From assembly GCA_034521445.1 (NCBI GenBank), contig JAXHMM010000003.1, positions 434,001 to 498,000 of the forward strand: a stretch of 64,000 bases of DNA, read 5' to 3'. This stretch comes from Balneolaceae bacterium. Lineage in GTDB: Bacteria; Bacteroidota; Rhodothermia; Balneolales; Balneolaceae. A program made the position numbers and the translations under genes. Shown one piece after another: positions 49,698 to 61,327 of the stretch. A model generated the notes under the pieces. It did not search any database. It saw only the letters and a list, made by a program, of their open reading frames with translations, and had not been told where the DNA came from. Every line of letters starts with the position of its first letter. Positions within the stretch are counted from its first letter, which is position 1.

Positions 49698-50860
49698 AAC
49701 AAGATATGGTTATCATCTCCGCACATGGGGGATAACGAACTGGAATACATTCATGAGGCTTTCAATAGGAATCGGATTGCACCACTCGGGGCCAATGTAG
49801 AATGGTTTTGAAAACGATATAGCAAAGTATACCGGGTCTTCATTGAGCTGCCTCTCCTCCGGTACTGCAGCAATCCATCTCGCACTGGTTATCTTGGAAG
49901 TGGAAAGAGGTGATGAGGTAATCTGTCAATCAATGACTTTTGCAGCTACAGCTAATCCTATTGTCTACCAAGGGGCAACCCCTGTTTTTGTTGACAGCGA
50001 GCTAGAAACTTGGAATATGGATCCTGACTACTGGAGAAAGCAATTAAAGATCGAATAGCAAAAACTGGGAAAAAACCTAAGGCAATTATTCCGGTTCATC
50101 TTTATGGTATGCCAGCTAGATGGCAGAGCATACTTGATATTGCTGATCATTACCAAATTCCGGTCGTTGAGGATGCAGCTGAAGCTCTGGGATCCAAGAT
50201 TGGTGAGCAATATGCCGGTACCTTCGGTCGTCTTGGAGTGTTTTCTTTCAACGGTAATAAAATCATTACAACCTCAGGGGGCGGAGCTCTCTTATCAGAT
50301 GAAAAAAAGCTAATAGATCATGCTCGCTTTCTTGCAACGCAAGCTGGAGATAGCGCACCTCACTATCAACATTCCACTATTGGTTATAATTATAGACTAA
50401 GTAATATATCCGCGGGAATAGGGAGGGGGCAAATGGAGGTATTGGATAAAAGAATTCAACAAAAACGAACTTTATTTAGACGGTATTTCGAGAGGCTCGA
50501 AGGATCGTGGTTTATTGGTGAGAACGATGACACTTCCTTGGGAATCTCTGGCATTCAATTTTTAAAGGAATCCGATAACTCTTATAGTAATCGTTCGGTT
50601 GACGTACTGTTATAATTGATCCTGAGGCCACGGGAGGAATAAATCGCGAAGATGTTAGAAAGGGTCTTTTGATGGAGAACATTGAATCACGCCCTCTCTG
50701 GGAAACCCATGACATGCAACCTGTATATCATGATGCCCCGTTCTATGGCAATGGAGTTTCGGAGCACTTATTTAAACATGGGCTCTGTCTGCCATCCGGC
50801 ACCAATATGACCGAATCTGATTTTTATCGCATTATAACAGCTGTAAATAAGCTCATTTAG
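49689..50860 (+). CDS. pglE: PglE-type UDP-4-keto-sugar aminotransferase, frameshifted
   Basis: KIWLSSPHMGDNELEYIHEAFNRNRIAPLGANVEGFENDIAKYTG is the PglE start (PPHMGGNE-like). CLSSGTAAIHLALVILEVERGDEVICQSMTFAATANPIVYQGATPVFVDS, AIIPVHLYGMPA, VVEDAAEALG (Asp) and GVFSFNGNKIITTSGGGALLSDE (the PLP lysine in NGNK) follow, then YNYRLSNISAGIGRGQMEVLDKRI. About 388 residues; breaks near 49808, 50055, 50605 and 50700. It transaminates the 4-keto product of PglF with glutamate. It overlaps pglD and is followed after 9 bases by the second wzi. Confidence 0.83.
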
Positions 50861-50869
50861 GACGCCTGA

Positions 50870-52562
50870 ATGCGTAAAGCGATAATCATAGGAATATTGC
50901 TGGTATTTGGGCCGATATATGGTGGTTGGGCTCAGACTATACCAGTCGGCGATATTCGAGAAGAACAGTTTAGGATACAACAGTTGCTGGGACAGGATAC
51001 GCTTTCCCATTCGTTTTCCCATTGCTCCTTGGGTTTGGATCAATATAAAGCTGCAATAGGGAGGAGAGAGCGTGTTCAAGGATGGTGGAAACGCGCATGG
51101 TCATACCGGACTGTATATACCGGAAATAGTTACCGTATCGGCTGTATGACTCAGAATTTACCAATACAGTCAACTCGACATTACCTGTAGGAGAAAATAA
51201 TGGAGCGGCATGGTACGGTAGAGGATTGAATACGGAAATGCAGGGAGGACTATTTGATAAAATCGGACTATATCACACTCTCTGTCCGCCCCCATCTGAG
51301 CTACCAGCAAAATACCCGCTTTGAACCCCCTCGATTCGTGCGACGGGACAATAAGGGAAATATTATCTACGGCTCTGACGTGGGTTATTCCTATGATCGG
51401 CCTTTTAGATTTGGTCCCAAACCTTTCTGGACCTTGAATTTGGGACATTCATCCCTCCGCTTTCACACTAGATCACTGGAAGCCGGCTTCAGCACCGAAC
51501 CGATGTGGTGGGGGCCTGCTGTTCGATATCCACTTCTAATGAGCAACAATGCACCGGGTTTTTTCCACGGATTTTTCAGTACACGTAAGCCATTGATTGT
51601 GCCCTATATCGGGTCTATTGAAATAACTTGGGCAGTTGGCTTGCCCCGAAGATTCGAAATGGATAATCTTCATGCCGAATATGGCAGGCGGTTATTTAAC
51701 GGTGTTAATCTTTCATGGTCTCCCGCGGTGTTTCCCAATTTGCATTTTGCGGTTTAATCCGAATATTTCATGTGTATACTCAAAAGGACCAGTTGTTAGG
51801 TGATATTTTCCGTGTATTTGATCCCTTTCAAAAAAGCAGACTTCCCTCCGAAGACAATGATCCCACAAGATTGAGTAGGGGAAGTGAAAACCGACTTGCT
51901 CTTTTTATTTCCGATGGGTTTTCCCCGAAGCTCAGACAGAAATTTATGGAGAGTATTTGAAGGACGATCACAATCACGATTTACGTGGCTTCCTTACACA
52001 TCCCGATAAAGACCGTGCATACACCATCGGGATACAGAAATTTATTTCCTCACGATCTCTAATTCGCTCAAGATAAACTTGGAATATAACCACCTTACTT
52101 ATTCCCGGATTAATGAGGTTGGTAGAATTCAGGCTCATTGTATAACCACTCTTCCGTGACAGAGGGACACACCAACCGGCGGGCAATTGCTCGGAGCGGC
52201 AATTGGTCCCGGATCCAATAGTTTATTTCTTGGAATGGACGCCTATAAAGAAGATTGGCAGATAGGTCTGTTTGTACAGCGCTGGGGTGGACAACTGATG
52301 CAGTTCCATCTTGATTATGACCTATCAAATCAGCCGGCATGGCGCGAAGGAGATAAATGGCGTCACAGGGTGAATCTTAATTTAGGAACCCGAGTGCGAT
52401 GGGTGCGAGATCCCTTTGCAATAAGCGCTAAAATTATATGAGACCAAAGCCTACAATTACGGGCGCTTTAATTATGGAAATTACGATGTTAATTTCGAAT
52501 CTGTCGAAAAAGATGATGTTAATAGTGTACAATTACAGTTTGGGCTACGATATTTGTTCTAA
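50870..52562 (+). CDS. wzi: capsule assembly protein Wzi (copy 2), frameshifted
   Basis: Start MRKAIIIGILLVFGPIYGGWAQ is a signal peptide; the mature N-terminus TIPVGDIREEQFRIQQLLG, the core STEPMWWGPAVRYPLLMSNNAP, PYIGSIEITWAVGLPR, GRRLFNGVNLSWSP and the terminal VQLQFGLRYLF closely parallel the copy at 11996-13689. The conserved core is nearly identical in protein, yet the DNA here is A+T-rich and the first copy G+C-rich. At least seven breaks. It should sit in the outer membrane and hold capsule at the surface. It interrupts the pgl gene set between pglE and pglF. Confidence 0.83.
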
Positions 52563-52702
52563 TAAACGGTTAGGATAAAAAATCGCTATTTAATGTTATT
52601 GTTTATTATTAGTACGATTTGCATTGAAATTGTTTAGCTGATTTATCGGTATCATTCGACAGGCGAGAGACGTCCCGAAAGAATGAAAATGCATTTGGCC
52701 AG
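52563..52702. promoter_or_regulatory. A+T-rich intergenic region before pglF
   Basis: 140 bases with no open frame that matches a family. It follows the wzi stop and precedes the ATG of pglF at 52703. The A+T-rich run (52570-52640) could hold a promoter for pglF. I see no hairpin followed by T's. Confidence 0.3.
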
Positions 52703-54601
52703 ATGAATACCATTAAAGAATATTTACGCTGAAGCGTATTGGGGCTAAATTCGGTATAGATTTGCTTATATGGCTGCTATGCCACGCCGATAGCATATCT
52801 GTTACGTGTTGAGAGCTCGTGGACCAATCACCTGGAGTCTGTTTTCTGGGTGCTGCTATTGTTCTTCCATTCAAGACGACCATTATCTCTTTCGGGGAAA
52901 TATTTTCTTCAATCCTGCATCGCATTGGTCTGAGAATATCTTTCAAGCATTAACAAGGGGTAAATCACTTACTCACTGATATTTGTTGCGCTGGCTGTAC
53001 TGTTCAGGGACGAATTCTTCATACCCTACAGCGTACCCTTTATAGAGGCCATGCTACTTGTACTTGGATTCAGGTAGCGTAAGGCTAGTCAGCCGCCTAT
53101 GGTATGATTATAAATATCATCAAATAGGAGGCTACGGACGTAAGGGAAAACGGGTCCTGATTGCAGGAGCAGGTGAGGCTGGAACCATGATAGCGCGTGA
53201 GATGCTGCGACATCCGGAAGAGCGGATGAATCCCATTGGTTTTGTAGATGATGACAATACCAAAAAAAAAGCAGAGTTTTCTTGGCCCTACCTGTATTAG
53301 GTGGCACACATCAGATTGAGTCAATTATCAATAACTATGCTGTTGATGTGCTGTTGATAGCAATGCCCTCTAAAAGTGGTGATGTGATTCGGGAAATTAT
53401 TGAGCAGGCACGGTCATGCGAAGTTGAACACAAAATTATTCCCTCAATTCATGAGTTGATCAGTGGTAAGGTTTCCGTTAATGAAATTCGCGATGTTGAT
53501 GTAGAGGACTTGCTGAAGGTAGAGAGCCTGTTAAACTCGTATACGAATGAAATTGCAGGTTATCTGAAAAACCAAACGGTGTTGGTGACCGGAGCAGGCG
53601 GTTTTGTAGGCTCGGAAATTGTACGACAAATATTGCCATTCGGACCTCAGAAATTAATATTCACTCGATGATAACGAGTACAACATCTACAAGCTTGAAG
53701 AAGAGATCCGGTCGACCAAACCGGATATTCAGTTCGAATCTATTATTGCAGATGTACGTGATATAAACAGGCTCCAGGCCATTATTGAAAAATATCGGCC
53801 GACTATACCTTTCCATGCCGCGGCCCACAAGCATGTACCACTGATGGAAAAAAATCGGTGTCAGGCCATTCTTAATAACGTAGGAGGTACCAAGAACCTG
53901 GTCGATCTGGCGCTTGAATACAATGTGGAGCATTTTGTAAATATTTCCACGGAGCAAAGGCTGTGGAACCTTCTTCCATTATGGGAGCTTCCAAGCGGGT
54001 GGCGGAATTCATTATCGAGTGGGTAGCAACAAAGCCGCTTCCAATCAGATATTTGTATCAGTACGATTTGGAAATGTATTGGGCAGCAGCGGCAGTGTTG
54101 TTCCCAAGTTTAAGCAACAGATCAAGCGCAAAGAGGCGGTTACAGTCACTCATCCCGATATGAAGCGCTATTTTATGACAATCCCCGAAGCCTCACATGC
54201 TTGTTCTTCAAGCAGGTGGTCTGAGGGAAAATGGCGTGGTCTATATTCTGGAGATGGGGGAACCAGTACACATACTAGATTTGGCAGAAGACTTGATTCG
54301 CCTTTCGGGTCTTAAGCCACGAATAGACATTCCTATTGAATTTACGGGTATAAGGAAAGGCGAAAAGTTGCACGAAGAGTTATTTACATCAGAAGAACAT
54401 ACACGGGTTACTCGATATGATAAAATACACATTGCTGTACAGAAAGGATTGCCAGATGAATTTGAGGATAAACTTGAATAGTCTAATCGAATGAACGCAA
54501 CAGAAAATGATGAAAATGGAATTGCTGAAAAGTTGATTGCGATCATTCCCAATAATAAACTTCTGTCCTCACAAGACAGGATATCCGAAAATATTCAATA
54601 A
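52703..54601 (+). CDS. pglF: PglF-type UDP-GlcNAc 4,6-dehydratase (membrane CapD family), frameshifted
   Basis: An N-terminal membrane domain ([40 protein letters not shown]) precedes the CoA-binding-like Rossmann domain ([31 protein letters not shown]) and the dehydratase domain ([59 protein letters not shown] with the catalytic residues, [39 protein letters not shown]). The end reads, after a break near 54481, [21 protein letters not shown] to the stop at 54599-54601. About 630 residues. At least eight breaks. It makes the 4-keto-6-deoxy intermediate used by PglE. Confidence 0.85.
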
Positions 54602-54637
54602 CTATTACCCAATAGGCGTATAACTGCAGGGTGGACG

Positions 54638-55413
54638 TTAGGAGTCATAACCAAAATATTCGAAATCTGCTTCTACAGCAAATTTGTAAATGATCTGTTT
54701 GCTTGAGGGCGACAAGTTGGAGTACTTCTCCCTCCCTCGCTTACGTTCATATGCGGTAGATCACCTTCCAGATTTAATCGGTCTCGCAAATCTCTTCCAT
54801 TCATTCCTCCAGATACTCAAATTTGAGTATATTGTCCACCAATAATTTTCCATTCCCGTCAGTTACAAAGTAAATCTGGGGCCGGAAGTGAATTCCCATT
54901 CGGATCGATTTATTGGACAATCCTTTCTGTACAAAAGAATTCAAAGTGCCGTAAGCTGCCAGATGATTTTTCGCCCATACTCTGATCGTAACTGTTCGCT
55001 CCTCCCTGTTGCAGGTAGTAATAGGCAGAACATATGCGATGGTAGGGATTTCGCACAATAGTGAATACAGGGGGGAGATCAACTTGTTCAGGCTTTTTTC
55101 GGAGTAGAAATGACACGGGTTCGCGCCACTTGTAACAACTGACATTTAATTGCCGGATGCTGGTTCCTGCCGTTTTAGGTATATGAATAAAAATCGGCTT
55201 TTCCCAGAAACTTTTGTCGATTGATTCAAAACGAGATTTAATTGATATCTGGTATTGGGTGTGAATATATTCATATCGATCCTGCCCGAAGAAGGGATTT
55301 AAGGATCCCATGTAGAAGTACTTTGTAGAAATTGGGAGATTCCGGTCAAGCATGCCGCCGCCTGGTGATGAACATTGATCATATCCTGTGAAACAGTGTG
55401 AATATATATTCAA
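54638..55413 (-). CDS. sulfotransferase family protein, frameshifted
   Basis: Minus strand. KPIFIHIPKTAGTSIRQL (the HIPKTAGTS PAPS-binding loop) follows a short N-terminal region, and VFTIVRNPYHRICSAYYYL is the second cofactor segment. After breaks near 54960 and 54800 the protein continues GTLNSFVQKGL, FRPQIYFVTDGNGKLLVDNILKFEYLEE and ends NLSPSSKQIIYKFAVEADFEYFGYDS, with a stop at 54638-54640; the DFExFGY end is usual for this subgroup. About 258 residues. It converges on pglF with 36 bases between stops. The start may be the internal ATG of MLDRNLPIS. Confidence 0.82.
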
Positions 55414-55520
55414 CTTATTATGGATACGTATCTGATGCTCCTGATTTAGTGATAAAGGCGTAGAAGGATGGCGTCCATAGGTGATTAGTGCTGTATGTTA
55501 ATTGTAATAAGATATAGGCC
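55414..55520. promoter_or_regulatory. divergent intergenic region
   Basis: 107 A+T-rich bases lie between the minus-strand sulfotransferase and the plus-strand DUF707 gene. Promoters for both directions are expected; none could be assigned with confidence. Confidence 0.3.
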
Positions 55521-56326
55521 ATGAAACACAGAAATAACCAAAAAAATAATGTTCTGATCATGCCAGCCGGGAATTCATCTCATTACGAGGATTGGATATT
55601 CGATACGACCGGCAGGAACTTTGACGTCAAACTCTTTTTTTACTGATCCTGAAGATTCAACATGACTGGATAATCGAAGAGATCAGACGCTTTTAAATAT
55701 TTCACCTACAGGATTTTAAATGGTTCACTGATTCACCGGTTTTTAACCCGAAATTGATCCTGAAACATTGGCTACCTATGAGACATTCTTCTTCCCGGAT
55801 GATGATTTGGCCATTGGCAAACACGCTTTAAACGATCTATTTGAATATTTTAACCGTAGTGACTTCAAAATGGCGCAACCTTCACTGGCTAAGGGGTCAT
55901 ACCACGCATGGCCGGATGTCATATCCAAACCATTATCCGCATACCGGTATATGTCCACTGTCGAAGTTATGTGTCCCATGATGAAAAAGGAAACATTGGA
56001 ATTGGTATTGCAGACTTTTCGTGCAACTGAATCCAGTCTGGGTATCGATCTTATTCGGGAGATCTCATTCGGAAGGTAATATGGGCCCAAAAGTGTAGCC
56101 ATATTCGATACCATAGAAGTTAGACACTTGAAACCAATTGGAAAGGGCGAATTGTACAAAAAACTTAAAACCAGTGCCGAGATTGAGCTGCAGAAGGTAA
56201 TCGAGCAATTTGATGTCGAGTGCGTGAATATAAAAGGCCTTGGAAATTCCTGAGAATAGGTTGCCTAGAGCTTTCCGGTATTTTAGCTATGTTTTTAAAT
56301 CGATACTTCAATCGTTTCATTTCTGA
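55521..56326 (+). CDS. DUF707 family protein, frameshifted
   Basis: The rebuilt product NNVLIMPAGNSSHYEDWIFDTTGRNFDVKLFF, then LATYETFFFPDDDLAIGKHALNDLFEYFNRSDFKMAQPSLAKGSYHAWPDVISKPLSAYRYMSTVEVMCPMM, and LGIDL, matches the DUF707 pattern: PDDDL (acidic DxD-like), QPSL, VEVMCP and the GxGLD-like end. DUF707 proteins are predicted glycosyltransferase-like enzymes known mostly from plants and some bacteria, with no established reaction. A break near 56240 leads to the natural tail LPRAFRYFSYVF and SILQSFHF. About 265 residues; four or five breaks. Confidence 0.6.
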
Positions 56327-56344
56327 GATTTCGGAAATTGACCT

Positions 56345-57394
56345 ATGTCTGTTCCTCTAACGGTGTTGATGCCGGTATTCAACACGATTGAGTACCTTGA
56401 TGAGGCAGTTGCAAGCATTCTGCAACAGCAATATGAGGAATATGAATTTCTAATCATTGATGATGGCTCCACAGACGGGTGCTGGCGCCGCCTTCAGGCA
56501 TATTCCGATCCGCGAATTCGTCTCTTTCGGAACGATACAAATGAAGGGCTAATTGCCACCCTCAATAAAGGGTTAGAGCTGGCGCAAGGAAGGTATATAG
56601 CTCGAATGGATTCGGGATGATATCAGTTTGCCGGAACGACTGCAGCGGCAGGTGGCATATATGGATGACAATCCTGAATTGGGCGCTTCATCCGCTTGGA
56701 TTTTACTTGCGGTGAAGGTCCTTCACAGATCTGGAAGAGTCCGGTTCAACATGAAGATATACATTCCTACCTATTTTGTGATAACAAACTTTGGCATCCT
56801 GTGAGCAATTATCCGTAAGAAGGTGTTAGATCAACACAATATTAGTTACAGGGTTTCCTACGTAGGATCGGAAGACTATAAATTATGGACAGAACTTGCT
56901 GAATGTAGTAAGTTGGCAAATATTCCCGAAGTGTTACTGAAGTACCGTCTCTCACCCTAGGCAGGTTACCTAAAAAATCCAACCGTTCTCAGAGAATAAG
57001 GGAAGAACTGGAGCAGAAGATTTGCTGGGGCGTTCATTGACGAAAAAGGTAGCGGAAAAACTTCATCGATGGTTGCATTTCGAGGAGTCATTGACTGAAT
57101 GATGAAATTGGTCTACAGGTGCGCGATCGGACAATCTTCATTAATGCAAGTGAACCGGGAAAAGGACAAGATAAACCTAAATCCCTTCGACAGCAGGCTC
57201 TAAATCCGAAACGGCGGCTGGACCCGGAGAAGGGCGTTTTATGATAAATTGAAAACAAAAAGACGTCTAGATCCATCATTATTGCTGGATTTTTTTTCAC
57301 CTGGAAAGTAAATATTTTACCGCCTTTGGCTTGTGGGGCACACCTGAAAATTGTCATCAAATCTTTAATCTACTGGCCTGTCAAACGTAAATAA
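56345..57394 (+). CDS. glycosyltransferase family 2, frameshifted
   Basis: PLTVLMPVFNTIEYLDEAVASILQQQYEEYEFLIIDDGSTDGC is the GT2 start (DDGSTDG), NEGLIATLNKGLELAQGRYIARMDS precedes the damaged DxD (MDSDD), then LPERLQRQVAYMDDNPELG, IIRKKVLDQHNISYRVSYVGSEDYKLWTELAECSKLANIPEVLLKYRLSP. The tail FYDKLKTKRRLDPSLLLDFF, VNILPPLACGAHLKIV leads to a stop at 57392-57394. About 345 residues; breaks near 56617, 56700, 56810, 56960 and 57040. The conserved ED in GSEDYKLW is the usual catalytic base region. Confidence 0.75.
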
Positions 57395-57401
57395 TTAAAA
57401 A

Positions 57402-58500
57402 ATGGTTACCGGCAAGTTTACTCCATACTGTAATCGTGAACCGGAGAGACTTGATAAATCCGTCCAGTCATTGAGGTCACATGCATTCCAGGATTTTCAG
57501 GTGAATGTAGTGGATTACGGCAGTAAACCGAAGGTAGCAGCGCAAATCGAAGTCATCTGTAGGAAGATGTCACTCAAATATATCCGTTGCGAAGCCGAAG
57601 GTCTTGCCCTGGAACCGTTCGCATGCACTGAATATAGGAGTTCGCCAATCGGAGACGGAATACGTCCTTACGAACGGATATCGACATGGTTTTTGCAGAT
57701 GATGTGATATCCCTGTGCTTGAAAGAGCGTTGAAGCCCAAATCAGTAATATATTGCCGCCCGCGTCGGCTTCCCGAAAGGAGGAATTCGCAAAGGGGCTG
57801 TGTCGGGAGATAAAGCCCAGAGAGGTGGATTTCAGTTCATCCGGAAGGAAGGCTTATGAAACCGTAGGAGGATTCGATGAGCGAATACATTTTTGGGGAG
57901 GTGAAGACACAGACTGGTATTTCAGACTTCGTAGGAATGGATATCGGGAGATTTGGATAGATGCGGAAGCAAAAATTTATCACCAGTGGCATCCTAAGAG
58001 CAGTAGGCATTAGAGAGCGATCACCTAATTCGGCCCTTCCTGATACTTGGCGAATTCAAATGGAAAATGCTGTTGGTCAAGTAAGAAAAGCCGTTTGGAG
58101 CGAACGGGGACGGAACTGGCATCGCGAGGATCGTCCTATTCTAAAGTACATGTCAGAAAATGATTGCGATATATTTGTAGTGAAAAACTATGTCAACCAA
58201 TTCCCTGAAATTATTGAGCAACTATTTAATCAATCTTTTATTTGCCTGGAGCTTGGAGGTCGTATTCGACACGAAAATTGGGTGACGGAAGAGTTTAAAT
58301 TTATTTTCCTATTTGGAGCGGACATCTTCTTTCCCGCCTCGGTTATCATATCCGTCCCATAATGAACTGGAACTATGATCAGTTTTACACCTCCCTGCCA
58401 TTGCTTGAGGAAATGGGTCTGTTGGATTACTATGTTAGTGCAGAAGCAGGACCCCGTGTATATTTGCTTGTGAATACTTGATTAAATACAGTCCCTTCTT
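57402..58500 (+). CDS. glycosyltransferase family 2 with C-terminal extension, frameshifted
   Basis: PERLDKSVQSLRSHAFQDFQVNVVDYGSKPKVAAQIEVI is a GT2-type N-terminus (VDYGS), PWNRSHALNIGVRQSETEYVLTNDIDMVFADDVI has the DxD-type DIDMVF, and SSGRKAYETVGGFDERIHFWGGEDTDWYFRLRRNGYREIWIDAEAKIYHQWHPKSS is the typical GGEDTD acceptor segment. From 58010 on, frames give ALPDTWRIQMENAVGQVRKAVWSERGRNWHREDRPILKY, FVVKNYVNQFPEIIEQLFNQSF and YDQFYTSLPLLEEMGLLDYYVSAEAGPRVY, about 150 residues I cannot place in a family. At least six breaks. Confidence 0.65.
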
Positions 58501-59399
58501 GTGGAAACACCTCCTATTTTGCTGCTCGTGTACAATCGCCCGGATACAACACGGGGAGGTGACGAAATCCCTGCGAAAATGCCCAGCCTTCACGCATTTA
58601 TGTGGCAGCTGATGGACCTTGTTCGGAACGTCCTAGAGATCTTGAACTATGTAAATTGGTTCGATCGGAGGTTGTCAATGGTATTGACTGGGAATGCGAA
58701 ATTAAAACACTATTCAGGGATCAAAACTTGGGACTCCGCCGCGCTGTAAGTGAGGCTATTAACTGGTTTTTCAAACATGAAGCCGCCGGTATCATTCTGG
58801 AGGATGACTGTGTTCCAGACTTAACTTTTTATCGATTTTGTGGCGAAATGCTCCAGCGATATCAAGATGATGAGCGGATAATGTCCATATCAGGAGTGAA
58901 CTTTCAGCCATACAGAAGAACAAACTACAGCTACTACTTTTCTCGCTATTTACACTGTTGGGGTTGGGCTACATGGGCAGGTGCGTGGAGTCATTTCGAT
59001 CGCTATCTCGATCATTGGCCGGATCTGGCTGTGATGTCCGACAGATTTGACTTACCCGAAGAAAGATCATACTGGAATAACATATTTAATCAGGTGAAGA
59101 AAGGTAATATTGATTCTTGGGCGTATGTTTGGTTTTACTGTATGCTTAGGCAAAATGGTCTTTCAATTATTCCTGAGGTGAATCTGGTCAGTAACATTGG
59201 TTTCGGAAGTGAGGGAACGCACACTCTTGATTCAGATGATCCTTGGGCAAGCCGTCCCTTAAATTCGTTAAAATGGCCGCTGAAACATCCTCCTTCCGTT
59301 GTGCGCAGTGAAAAGGCCGATCGGTATACGTATCGGCATCATTACTCGAGATCAATTTGGCACCGTATTAAACACCGATTAGCAACATGGCTAAAATAG
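58501..59399 (+). CDS. GT-A fold glycosyltransferase, HlpA-like, frameshifted
   Basis: From a GTG start, TPPILLLVYNRPDTT, YVAADGPCSERPRDLELCKLVRSEVVNGIDWECEIKTLFRDQNLGLRRAVSEAINWFFKHEAAGIILEDDCVPDLTFYRFCGEMLQRYQDDERIMSISGVNFQ and RYLHCWGWATWAGAWSHFDRYLDHWP match bacterial proteins annotated as hemolytic protein HlpA-like or GNT-I-like nucleotide-diphospho-sugar transferases. LEDDCVP is the DxD-type metal site. About 298 residues with one or two breaks near 58560. The reaction is unknown; the fold indicates sugar transfer. Confidence 0.72.
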
Positions 59400-59424
59400 G
59401 AGAGGCAATGGGGATGATCAGAAT

Positions 59425-60207
59425 ATGGCAGATTGCCGGATATGTGGAAAGAAATCGTGGAATTTATGACCGGTACAATATTAGGCTTTGAGGTTTCCTA
59501 CTTCGAGTGCCCCCGGTGCCGGTTTGTATTTACGGAAGATCCCCACTGGCTCAGCAATTCATATAGGGTGGATGTAATAAACCGTTCGGATACTGGAATT
59601 TTAGAACGTAATCTGCTCAATGACGGATTACCCTTTGTGCACAGGTTTTGACAGGTCATCTGGGAGAACCAGTTTTGGATTATGCCGGTGGTTACGGACT
59701 GCTGGTAAGACGGTTGAGAGATCTGGGTGGATGCTTACTGGGAAGATCCATATGCCGAGAAAATCTGTTGGCCCGTGGATTTGAATTCGAAGGTCAAAAG
59801 GTATCTTTACTTACCGCTTTTGAACTCTTTGAGCATTTGGAGCATCCCACCAAAGAACTCAAAAAAATGGTGAATCTGGCTCCAAACATTCTCTTCAACT
59901 ATGATGATTCCTGATCCCGCACCTCGCATTAGTGATTGGTGGTACTACGGAACAGAACATGGTCAGCATATCGGTTTTTATCGCTTAACAACTTTAAAAT
60001 ACCTGGCCAGGCGTTTTGAAAAATATCTGGCCAGTGACGGGATTTCATGCCATTTATTATCCAGTCAGCCATTTTTGCGACGTTTTGGAACTGGGCGATT
60101 CGCCTGAATAGGGTGATTGCATGGTGGGTAGGACGAAGGCTTGATTCGAAACTAAGACGGATCACCAACAGCTTTCCCGTTCGACAGCAGCGCGTGAAAA
60201 ATCATGA
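59425..60207 (+). CDS. class I SAM methyltransferase with CxxC N-terminus, frameshifted
   Basis: MADCRICGK is a zinc-knuckle-like start with a second pair in YFECPRCRFVFTEDPHWL. VLDYAGGYGLLVRRLRDLG (motif I), LLTAFELFEHLEHPTKELKKM (the FEHL element) and PRISDWWYYGTEHGQHIGFYRLTTLKYLARRF form the SAM fold of the Methyltransf_23 type, often acting on sugar nucleotides as C- or O-methyltransferases. The end is RSTAAREKS, overlapping the next ATG. About 258 residues; breaks near 59480, 59570, 59610, 59735 and 60080. Confidence 0.72.
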
Positions 60208-61304
60208 AGGTAGCCTACGACCATACAATTTTCGCTATGCAAAAATACGGGGTATTTCACGTTATTTCACAAGTCTTTTTGAACATCTGCCCAATGAGGA
60301 CGTGGACTGCAAGGTATTTGCTCCCATATATATTAACCAATTTCTTAGAAAGCTCCGAGGTGAAGCTTGCAGGTCGCTCCATAAATTCATTTCCTCCTTT
60401 CACCGCCCGATTGTTTCTCAAATACAATGACTGGATGGGGCGCAGGACAATGAGAAATGGAGCCCGGACATCGTTCACGAAACCTTCTACCGCTCTGAAC
60501 CTGCATTCACCTTGCTCGCCTTCCATACTCACGGTTCACGACCTGATAACTGAGCGGTTTCACGAATCCTATGTTCCAAGGATTGTTTCTTCAAGATACT
60601 AAACGAGCGGCTGTCCGGCGCGCCGATCATATCATATGCGTATCTGAATGTACTAGAACAGATCTTATGGAGATATTTAATGTACCGGAGAAGAAGATAT
60701 CCGTTATATATCACGGTGTATCCCGTCTAGAAGGGGGAGGAGGAAGCAAAGTTAATCCTTCGTTGGATGTACCTTATCTTCTCTTTGTAGGACGGCGTGA
60801 CAGTTACAAGAACTTCAAACTACTTTTGGATGCATTCTCTGTTTCCGACAGACTGGCACGAGATTTCCGAATTGTAGCTTTCGGGTGGTAATTTCACCCC
60901 TTTAGAAGGTTCGCTACCTTCAGAATAAGGGTCTCCAGGGGTGTGTTAGTCACTTGGAGGGTGGAGATGAACTGCTGGCTTCTCTGTACAAGAGAGCTGA
61001 GGCTTTTGTATTTCCTTCCAAATACGAAGGTTTTGGGTTGCCTGCCCTCGAAGCCATGGTTTACGAATGCCCAGTGGTTGTTTCCAGGGGAGGGGCTCTG
61101 CCCGAAATAGTAGGGGATGCCGGATTGTATTTTTATTCTGACAAAACGGAGGAACTTCGTTCTGCCCTTGAAGAACTTCTTTATTCCGACGATCTCAAGC
61201 AGAGATTACAGGAAAAGGGTTTACAAAGAGTCGGCAGGTTTTCATGGGAGAATTGCACGAGGGAAACAGCACGTATTTATCGGAAATTGCTCGGGTCTAG
61301 TTAA
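60204..61304 (+). CDS. glycosyltransferase family 4, frameshifted
   Basis: KVAYDHTIFAMQKYGGISRYFTSLFEHL is the GT4 N-terminus with the GGISRYF acceptor loop. ILTVHDLITERF, RAAVRRADHIICVSECTRTDLMEIFNVPEKKISVIYHGVS, VPYLLFVGRRDSYKNFKLLLDAF and ASLYKRAEAFVFPSKYEGFGLPALEAMVYECPVVVSRGGALPEIVGDAGLYF (the E-x7-E region) complete it. This form resembles mannosyltransferases of the WbdA/MtfB kind. About 365 residues; breaks near 60250, 60345, 60470, 60590 and 60890. It follows the methyltransferase through an ATGA overlap. Confidence 0.8.
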
Positions 61305-61327
61305 CTATCTGTTACGTGTCCCACTCT

